Shown here piece by piece: positions 43,733 through 49,501 of a stretch of DNA of 49,501 nt (position 1 is its first letter; every line of letters starts with the position of its first letter). Below the pieces are notes generated by a model that had not been told where the DNA came from, searched no databases, and worked only from the letters and a program-made list of their open reading frames with translations. Source of the DNA: an uncultured Collinsella sp. (GTDB taxonomy: Bacteria; Actinomycetota; Coriobacteriia; Coriobacteriales; Coriobacteriaceae); the NCBI GenBank assembly GCA_900542305.1, contig UQMU01000013.1, positions 1 to 49,501 on the forward strand, written 5' to 3'. A program made the translations under genes and the position numbers.

Positions 43733-44650
43733 CTAGGAAATACGGTCAACATCGGCGCCCTCATTGGGGCTCGTCATATGCGGAAATTTGACCGCGCCGT
43801 CGATCAGACGCTCGGTCTGCGACAAATAGCTCTCGCGTGCCGCGACCGAGACCGTTTCATCACGCAAATACGCAAGCAGCGCATCAATCATCAGCTTGTC
43901 GAGCAGGTCATACTCTTTTGCCTGAGCGCGGTTGAGGGTATAGCGGTCCTGGAGTTCTCGCACCTTGGTTGCCAAATTGATTTCCATCTTTTCCTCCATG
44001 CAATAAAAAGTGTGTCGTTCGTCCGAAATTGCCTCAAACGGGCGTTTGACGCATAGCTCAAAGTTGAAACGCGGGCTCGCATCGAACACGCGTCGCTGCA
44101 CCTTGAGGTAGCGCTTATAAAACATGACGGCGTCATCTTCATCCGCCGTAAAGCCACGCGATCCATCGCGGTGCAGCCGGTCGTATGGCTTTCTGCCATC
44201 GATATGGCGCACGAAGATGGACGGGACATAGGCATGCTTCTTGGCGCTGTACTTCATCCCTGTCGTAACTTCCTCAAACAAGAGAACGCCAACCGATTTG
44301 AAACCCGCATTGCGCCCATGGCTAAACATGCTCACTACAGTCGCCACGCTTTCCATGCGACTATCGCGCGGGGGGAAATACAGCGGCAGCAAAGCGAGTG
44401 TCGCGGCAGTCAAAAGTTCGCGGGCCTCGTGGACATCGTCTCGATACTGCTCGGGCACCAGCCCGGGAATATCGGGCGAGCGCTCTTCCAGCACGCCAAC
44501 GAGCGTCTTGGCTAGGCGCTCAACGTTCTTCTCGCCGCAGTACGGACACGGAAGTGGTCGCTCCGCCTTTCCGTTCATTTCGCACATGCTGCGGAGATCC
44601 TCGTCGATCTCGTCGAGGAATGCTTTGTAGATGTCGTCTTTGCTCTTCAC
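43733..44650 (-). CDS. Unknown protein, 305 aa
   Basis: Start GTG 44650 (GAAGG upstream). The N-terminus has a single CPYCGEKN knuckle (34-41), perhaps half a zinc site. It is mostly helical, with HVVSM-type hydrophobic patches but no clear membrane segments (SVATVVSMFSHGRNAGFKSV). The C-terminal part is basic-acidic (RELQDRYTLNRAQAKEYDLL). It shares an operon with the VirD4-like gene (38 bp gap). No relaxase or replication motif is visible; a role as its partner is an inference from position. Confidence 0.7.
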   Translation of the reverse strand: MKSKDDIYKAFLDEIDEDLRSMCEMNGKAERPLPCPYCGEKNVERLAKTLVGVLEERSPDIPGLVPEQYRDDVHEARELLTAATLALLPLYFPPRDSRMESVATVVSMFSHGRNAGFKSVGVLLFEEVTTGMKYSAKKHAYVPSIFVRHIDGRKPYDRLHRDGSRGFTADEDDAVMFYKRYLKVQRRVFDASPRFNFELCVKRPFEAISDERHTFYCMEEKMEINLATKVRELQDRYTLNRAQAKEYDLLDKLMIDALLAYLRDETVSVAARESYLSQTERLIDGAVKFPHMTSPNEGADVDRIS

Positions 44651-44936
44651 GAATGACCTTCCTTTCTGTGGTGGATGCTAGTAGGGAGTTTGTTCTATGC
44701 TTTAGAATATTCTGACGCTAGAGCGATGATTGTCGATCTAGCCTGCAGTTTCATAAGTGGAATCGTCCTGCTTGATAATGCAATTTGCCTAAAGACTGCA
44801 TGGAGTTCGAATCAAGCTGTTGGTATTGAGTTGGATTTGGATTGCTTCGAGAATAACACAGTGTGCTGTTCTCGTCATTAGAAATTTTCAAATATTTCTG
44901 TTAATATAAACCCACTGAGAAGAAAGGGCTCTATAC

Positions 44937-46376
44937 ATGCGTGAAACTACATCATCATTGCCACGCCTCACTGCCGCCACCCTCTCGCGCGCGCTTAACC
45001 TGGAACAAGACAGCCACCTGCTCACCGTACGTCTACCCGGCGCCGTGGATGCCGAAGATCTCGCTAAGTGCTTTACCCTAAACGGTAACGGCGTGCCCGA
45101 TATTTGTGAGCTTGAGCCCGGTAAACAGAGTGCAAGCGATGGCGAGCTTGCTCCAGTGTTTATCGATGCATCAGGCTACTACCGCGCAAACAAGCGCGAT
45201 GTCGAAAAAGACTGCGCCGCGCTCATCGATTATTTGGAACCTGGCTACCTGGATTTTTGCGACTGGGGTCCTTTTATTTGGTGTCTGTATGCGCTCGCCC
45301 TTTCATGCCGCACCCGAGCAGCCGTGGTGCTACCCGCCGATTATCTTGATAAAGCTGAGCAAGCACGCACGATTTTGATACGCGAAGGACTCGTCGAGAG
45401 CATCGTTTATTTACCGTTTTCCGAACCCATGCGCCATATGACGAGCGCGCTTCTCATAATGTCTACGGGAAATCGCAGCGTAGCATTTCGCAGCGTAATC
45501 GAATCCGGACCGCGCTTTCAATATGCAACTAGAGTATCGTATCGTTCCGATATCGCCCTTGCTATCTCCCCCGACTGGGCTCGCATTGATACAAATACGC
45601 CCAGATCGACGCCTATCGAAACGACCACTTTTACCACACGTGAGTTGCTCCTACATCGCGCAGCCCTCTCAAAAGGCAAAATCAGCCTCATCGCCATCAC
45701 CCGAAACTACAGTGCCAAGCTCGGTGACGCTTTTACGCGAGTCGCCCCATTCATGCCCCGCGAGAGCACGACATCGAACGATATTGACGCTGTTGAAGTG
45801 CGCCGTATTTCGTCTCAAGATTTTCAAGACGGCAACCTTCTGCCTGTAGATGCTGCAGAGAGTGCAAATGGGTCGGACTCTAAATACGTAAAAGTGGACC
45901 CCAGCGTTCTCGATCGCTATGAACTCCGCGCGGGCGATATCGTCATGCCGCGTATGCTGGGTCGCTCTGGCGCATCCAACCTGCTCGTCGTCAGCGCCGC
46001 AGACGCAAAGCAGCACTTGGTTGCTTCACATAACACCACCGTCATTCGCCCGTCATTCCAAACAATGACCGAAGAGGAACGCGTAGTGTTTTCGGAGATA
46101 ATCGTTGGATACCTTACCGAAGGCCATGGGGCACAGCTGCTTCAAGCATTAACCGAAGCAGCCAGGATGCGCGCTATTCGTCCTTCTGATCTGTTCGAAA
46201 TTGAAGTTCCGGCGGCGCTTGACCCGCGCACGCGCGAGTACAGCGAATCCATCAATCGCTTTGCCGAGGTCGTAAAGGCAAAGAAACAAGCCGAGGCCGC
46301 TGTCGCCCAAGCCCAGCGCAACCTCGAAGCCGCAAAAAAGGCCGTCACTCAGGTGATCGACCAAGCCTGCGAGTAA
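44937..46376 (+). CDS. Stripped HsdM-like / HsdS-like fusion protein
   Basis: 479 aa, ATG 44937 behind AAGAAAGGG. The first 215 residues follow the C-terminal pattern of type I N6-MTases (RAAVVLPADYLDKAEQARTI, then LIREGLVESIVYLPF and MTSALLIMSTG), but no NPPY/F or SAM-binding motif is present. The rest looks like an HsdS half: a target-recognition region near 258-405 (AKLGDAFTRVAPFMPRE, RAGDIVMPRMLGRSGASNLL, HNTTVIRPSF) and a spacer helix (FAEVVKAKKQAEAAVAQAQR). Without motif IV it cannot methylate; it could bind DNA as a regulator or decoy. No hsdR or hsdM is adjacent. It converges with the AbiE pair. Confidence 0.75.
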   Translation: MRETTSSLPRLTAATLSRALNLEQDSHLLTVRLPGAVDAEDLAKCFTLNGNGVPDICELEPGKQSASDGELAPVFIDASGYYRANKRDVEKDCAALIDYLEPGYLDFCDWGPFIWCLYALALSCRTRAAVVLPADYLDKAEQARTILIREGLVESIVYLPFSEPMRHMTSALLIMSTGNRSVAFRSVIESGPRFQYATRVSYRSDIALAISPDWARIDTNTPRSTPIETTTFTTRELLLHRAALSKGKISLIAITRNYSAKLGDAFTRVAPFMPRESTTSNDIDAVEVRRISSQDFQDGNLLPVDAAESANGSDSKYVKVDPSVLDRYELRAGDIVMPRMLGRSGASNLLVVSAADAKQHLVASHNTTVIRPSFQTMTEEERVVFSEIIVGYLTEGHGAQLLQALTEAARMRAIRPSDLFEIEVPAALDPRTREYSESINRFAEVVKAKKQAEAAVAQAQRNLEAAKKAVTQVIDQACE

Positions 46377-46399
46377 AACAGATACAGCAGAAACGCCCC

Positions 46400-46434
46400 A
46401 AGTCGGCGGCAGGACCACCTCCCGCCGCCGGCTT
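46400..46434. terminator. Bidirectional terminator
   Basis: AAGTCGGCGGC and GCCGCCGGCTT (one mismatch) pair around a 13-nt loop between the convergent HsdM/S-like and AbiEii genes. Confidence 0.65.
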
Positions 46435-46445
46435 AGTTATCTGGG

Positions 46446-47336
46446 CTACTCCCATCTCATGGTTTGAGGATTCCATTTGCACACATTCATCGAATGATCA
46501 AAGCATGGCGTATATAACCGATTGACGACCTCTTCCGCCCCGGCAATATTCCCCGCGAGCTCAAGAACTCCCGCCTGCCTCGCCATCTTTGCGTACTGCG
46601 CAGAGCCATTTTGCTTCCACCAAAGAGGCGCTACGAACTCTTTCGGCATTGCTATCTTGCGAGCAGACGCTTCCTTCTCAACTCTCTCAGCGAGCGTTAC
46701 CCCATCGACGGAGCAAGTTTTCGCGTACACCAAGATGTCGACGATGTCCTTGATTCGCGAAGATGCTCGACCGTCGTGCAGCTCTATCATTGCGAGCAAT
46801 TTATCTGCAAGGGCGCTCTCCACTCGACATACCCGATAGTCGCAAACCAGGAGCCCCTCGATATCCAAACGATCGACCGGTGCAAGAATTTCAGGCTCAA
46901 GTCCCCGCACTTCATCAACTACCAAGTCAATTGAGATTGGTTGTAGCTTTTTGGTTCCCATAAAGGGAGTAAACCACACCTTCGTACCACATCGATACTC
47001 ATCCTCCGCTTTAATTTGCTCCGCGCGATCAAAGACAAATGAAACGAAATCGTTTAGGTCAATCGAAGCCGCCTGCACCAGATCGGCAATAGCTTCTTCG
47101 AGACTTTCCTCTTGAGCGACCAAGTCAATATCTCTTGTAACACGCGCATCGAGCGTTCGCGCCAGGACACTTTGGCCGCCCTTGAGCACGAAGCGGCTAT
47201 CGTCTCCCTTAAAAACGCGGCACAAAAGACGGTGAAAGTAGAAACCAGCGATCGCCCGATTAGTATCCATCGGCGACTGCCTTGCGGCATTCCTAACAGC
47301 CATCTCCAATGCGGCAGGCGTCTTGTACTTCACCAT
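46446..47336 (-). CDS. abiEii: AbiEii nucleotidyltransferase toxin
   Basis: 296 aa. The toxin fold motif RFVLKGGQSVLARTLDARVT followed by RDIDLV supplies KGG (52-54) and D69/D71, the nucleotide-binding and metal-binding residues of the AbiEii family. The motif near DKLLAMIEL and RIKDIVDILVYAK is also conserved. Family members act as GTP-binding nucleotidyltransferase toxins in abortive infection, inhibiting growth when not held by AbiEi. It begins 15 bp after the antitoxin stop, with GGAGG close to ATG. Looks intact. Confidence 0.92.
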   Translation of the reverse strand: MVKYKTPAALEMAVRNAARQSPMDTNRAIAGFYFHRLLCRVFKGDDSRFVLKGGQSVLARTLDARVTRDIDLVAQEESLEEAIADLVQAASIDLNDFVSFVFDRAEQIKAEDEYRCGTKVWFTPFMGTKKLQPISIDLVVDEVRGLEPEILAPVDRLDIEGLLVCDYRVCRVESALADKLLAMIELHDGRASSRIKDIVDILVYAKTCSVDGVTLAERVEKEASARKIAMPKEFVAPLWWKQNGSAQYAKMARQAGVLELAGNIAGAEEVVNRLYTPCFDHSMNVCKWNPQTMRWE

Positions 47337-47351
47337 GTCCTCCGTTTCGCG

Positions 47352-47975
47352 TTAGTCATTCAGCACCATCAGCAGAGGCATCATTAGCTCACGGCGCTTG
47401 GCGGTTTTAGAGTTCTCTTCTGCAAGTTCTTTCAGCCGCTGTGTATTGAGCCCACGCTCGAGTGCGTCGTGATAGGCATCGATAATTAATGAGGGGTCCT
47501 CGCGATCGAGGCAAAGATCAACAAGTGTGCGCTCGGGTTTGGTCACCGGCAGGCCGTCGAGCCAAACGATATCCTGCTCAACAATCTCGCGCTTTGCAAA
47601 AGAAAGGGATTCGTATCTTGTATTGATGCGCGTAGGCGCGGTCATCCTGTAGGGGGACAGATAGAAATCGCCCATTTGCTGTAGCTTCGCCGCGGTCGTA
47701 CCGCTCACGGCGATGCCGTCCCACTGACGTTTTCTCTCCCACGCGCAAAGGGAAGGATTGGTGAGCTTCCAAAGAGCATTGAGCTCGTCGGTGTCTCGGC
47801 GCTGCGTGCCAGACATCCGGTAGGCGCCGTGGCATATCCGTTCAAGACGCCCCACACGGCATGAGTGCGCCAGTGCATCTCGAGAGATGTCCATGCGAGC
47901 CGCCTGGGCCGTGGTAAACACGCCCTCGCTCTCGGAAAGCTCGCTTATCGCCGTTATGTTACTAAAGTACTTCAT
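47352..47975 (-). CDS. abiEi: AbiEi-type antitoxin
   Basis: 207 aa. The N-terminal winged HTH (FTTAQAARMDISRDALAHSC, RVGRLERICHGAYRM) fits AbiEi antitoxins that bind inverted repeats and repress their own operon. The C-terminal part (IVWLDGLPVTKPERTLVDLC) is also characteristic, with helices that contact the toxin pathway indirectly in type IV systems. It has no SD site: ATG 47975 lies 7 nt after a -10 box, so the message is probably leaderless. Confidence 0.9.
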   Translation of the reverse strand: MKYFSNITAISELSESEGVFTTAQAARMDISRDALAHSCRVGRLERICHGAYRMSGTQRRDTDELNALWKLTNPSLCAWERKRQWDGIAVSGTTAAKLQQMGDFYLSPYRMTAPTRINTRYESLSFAKREIVEQDIVWLDGLPVTKPERTLVDLCLDREDPSLIIDAYHDALERGLNTQRLKELAEENSKTAKRRELMMPLLMVLND

Positions 47976-47981
47976 GTTTCA

Positions 47982-48009
47982 ATTGTAGGATATTTTCATA
48001 CTTTTGCAA
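47982..48009 (-). promoter_or_regulatory. AbiE promoter, probably leaderless
   Basis: On the minus strand TTGCAA (48004-48009) is 16 bp from TACAAT (47982-47987), whose edge is 6 nt from ATG 47975. Repeated TATGAAA motifs nearby may be AbiEi sites. Confidence 0.65.
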
Positions 48010-48095
48010 CGTAATTATGATTTCATATGATCAGCGCACCTTGTTTTTCCCACTACTGCCGCCGCTTTGCCGTCGGTACGCCGCTCCTCCCCATC

Positions 48096-48277
48096 GAGGT
48101 CTAATACCTTTCCCGCGAAGTGAACGTCTGTTTTTGGACCCCTGAAGCATCCGCATTTTTCGACGGCAAAATCGCAGGATTCTGTCATCAAAATCGCAGG
48201 AAACCGCGCCCTTAAAGTGTCGATGCTTCGGGGGTCCGATTTTGCTCGTTCACTTCTCGGGAAAAGTATTAGACCTC
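48096..48277. mobile_element. 182-bp near-palindromic element
   Basis: 56-bp arms (48096-48151 and 48222-48277) pair at 45 of 56 positions: 31 bp from GAGGTCTAATAC with two mismatches, an 8-bp mismatched bulge, then GGACCCC and GAAGCATC. The loop holds two direct copies of CAAAATCGCAGGA (48167-48179 and 48189-48201). It has no ORF and lies in the 560-bp gap between the AbiE promoter and the DUF4342 gene. It may be a non-autonomous repeat or a structured RNA; a target duplication is not clear. Confidence 0.6.
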
Positions 48278-48535
48278 ACCATTAGCCGCCTCAAAGATCC
48301 GACCGCCCCTCCCCCATCGCCGCGCAAAACCGGCCATCCCCGCCCTCGCCAGCCCCCACCGCCACCCAAAAACTCATCCAACATTAATCTTGGCTCAAGA
48401 ATCGCTTAATCTATAACCTGCACTATAGAGTTCGACCAAGGGCGGGGCGGCGCCGCGCAACGCAGGCCACCGAACGCAACGCTCGCGCCCGGGCAGATCG
48501 CCCGGCGTCGCGCCCATCGAACGAAAGGACAGGTC

Positions 48536-49078
48536 ATGGACGACCTCGAAAAAGTTGAAACCATCCGCACCAAGTGCAACGTGAGCTACACCGACGCCAA
48601 AGCCGCGCTCGACGCCGCCGACGGCAACGTTCTGGACGCCATCATTTGGCTCGAGTCGCAGGGCAAGACCCAGACCACGTCGGCGCACGCCGCCACCGAG
48701 CCCGAGTCGGTCGATGAGCCCTCGGCCGAGATGGTCGCTGCGCAGGTCGCCTACGAAAAGTCGAGTGAAAAGACCGACTTCTCCAAGAAGATGGACAGCG
48801 TGTGGGAGTACCTCAAAAAGCTCTTCCGCCTGAGCCTGGAGACCAAGTTTGTCGCTACGCGCCGCGACGCCATCATCCTCAACATTCCCATCCTGATCCC
48901 CATCGTCGCCCTGTTTGCCTGGGGCGCCACGATATGGCTGATGCTGCTCGGCCTGTTTTTTGGCATGCGGTACCGCATCGATAGCGACGGCGACGTGCCC
49001 GGCAGTATCAACAACCTGATGGATCACGCCGCCGACGCCGCGGACGGCATCAAGCAGAATCTGAACAACGACAAGTAA
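48536..49078 (+). CDS. UBA-like/DUF4342 membrane protein
   Basis: 180 aa, ATG 48536 behind AAAGGA. N-terminal UBA/TS-N-type three-helix segment (ETIRTKCNVSYTDAKAALDA, NVLDAIIWLES), a polar linker (about 45-85), then the DUF4342 part with one or two membrane helices (about 125-150, LIPIVALFAWGATIWLMLLG), ending in a short hydrophilic tail. It is followed 18 bp later by a response regulator on the same strand, an arrangement that suggests envelope stress control. Function not known. Confidence 0.88.
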   Translation: MDDLEKVETIRTKCNVSYTDAKAALDAADGNVLDAIIWLESQGKTQTTSAHAATEPESVDEPSAEMVAAQVAYEKSSEKTDFSKKMDSVWEYLKKLFRLSLETKFVATRRDAIILNIPILIPIVALFAWGATIWLMLLGLFFGMRYRIDSDGDVPGSINNLMDHAADAADGIKQNLNNDK

Positions 49079-49096
49079 TCGCAGATGGGGGCACGT

Positions 49097-49501
49097 ATGG
49101 CACGAATCCTGATCGTAGAGGACGAGGAGAAAATCGCCCGCTTTGTGACGCTCGAGCTGGAGCACGAGGGCTACCAAGTGGAGCACGCCGCCGACGGCCG
49201 CACCGCCGTGAACCTGGCGCTGGGGCGCGACTACGACTTGATTCTGCTCGATGTGCTGTTGCCGCAGCTCAACGGTATGGAGGTGCTGCGGCGCATCCGC
49301 AAGCGCAAGGATGTGCCGGTGATCATGGTCACTGCGCGCGATGCCGTGATGGACAAGGTTGCCGGGCTCGATGCCGGCGCCGACGATTACCTGACCAAGC
49401 CGTTTGCGATTGAGGAGCTGTTCGCACGGATCCGCGTGGCGCTGAAGCGCGCGGAGGCCGTGCGGGCGGCTTCGGGCGTTGGTGGTTCCGGCGCCGGGGC
49501 G
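49097..49501 (+). CDS. Response regulator, partial at window end
   Basis: Receiver domain only, cut by the window edge. It starts ARILIVEDEEKIARFVTLEL; the phospho-acceptor D lies in YDLILLDVLLPQLNG (about residue 54), with VTARD and TKPFAIEEL following. An OmpR-type output domain is expected beyond the edge, and a histidine kinase is likely next. Start ATG 49097 follows the DUF4342 stop by 18 bp, so they form an operon. Low-complexity AASGVGGSGAGA at the edge is the linker. Confidence 0.9.
   Translation, partial: MARILIVEDEEKIARFVTLELEHEGYQVEHAADGRTAVNLALGRDYDLILLDVLLPQLNGMEVLRRIRKRKDVPVIMVTARDAVMDKVAGLDAGADDYLTKPFAIEELFARIRVALKRAEAVRAASGVGGSGAGA

Noticed and set aside
42210..44650. Integrative conjugative element
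   Set aside because: Only a coupling-type ATPase is present; no relaxase, VirB4, integrase or attachment repeats were found.
48096..48277. CRISPR array from the repeated CAAAATCGCAGGA
   Set aside because: Only two direct copies, 22 bp apart, inside a hairpin loop; no repeat-spacer periodicity or cas genes.
48395..49186. 263-aa minus-strand frame over the DUF4342 gene
   Set aside because: Antisense of a recognised family and of the response regulator start.

Overview
The window is GC-rich, gene-dense bacterial chromosome. Dense Shine-Dalgarno sites, an Ala-rich CAP-domain surface protein with an MPATG sorting motif, codon use and gene content point to a Coriobacteriia actinomycete, most likely a Collinsella-type gut organism. 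This is an inference from gene content; no rRNA or tRNA gene is present to confirm it.

Housekeeping part (about 1-16.5 kb). In order: pcrA/uppP (minus strand), a universal stress protein, a hipBA toxin-antitoxin pair with its operator cluster, a BceRS-like two-component system without a transporter, an unrecognised 243-aa protein, purH, a GNAT acetyltransferase, a DUF2207 membrane protein and gluQ. The gaps hold many inverted repeats: a nest of hairpins at the left edge, long hairpins after usp and purH, a 228-bp MITE-like element at 12681-12908, and 31-bp palindromic repeats.

Transition (16.6-25 kb). A TacA/TacT-like pair sits behind a perfect palindromic operator. Three metallophosphoesterases form one operon. 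A second two-gene module (small charged protein plus nucleotidyltransferase-fold protein) starts at an inverted repeat that also occurs alone on the far side of the phosphoesterase operon. A small anchored Cys protein and a 1115-aa sortase-type CAP/coiled-coil surface protein follow.

Accessory/defence region (25-48 kb). (1) A two-gene cassette: a 1310-aa SF2-type helicase with a C-terminal PD-(D/E)XK-like segment, overlapping a 631-aa partner whose C-terminal half reads like a PIWI/Argonaute MID-PIWI region. It may be a condensed pPIWI-RE-like system and is the best candidate for something undescribed. (2) Two small acidic proteins and a divergent DUF6076-type zinc-finger protein. (3) A LlaJI-type McrBC-like restriction system with a single C5 methyltransferase. 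(4) Small proteins, a ClpP-like protease, an orphan VirD4/TraG-like coupling ATPase and its operon partner. (5) A solo protein joining a catalytically stripped HsdM-like segment to an HsdS-like recognition domain. (6) An AbiE toxin-antitoxin pair with what looks like a leaderless promoter. A 182-bp near-palindromic element closes the region. The right edge returns to core-type genes: a UBA-like/DUF4342 membrane protein and a response regulator cut by the window end.

No CRISPR array, tRNA, rRNA, integrase or intact insertion sequence was seen. Starts were reset from ribosome-binding sites wherever the longest frame was implausible.
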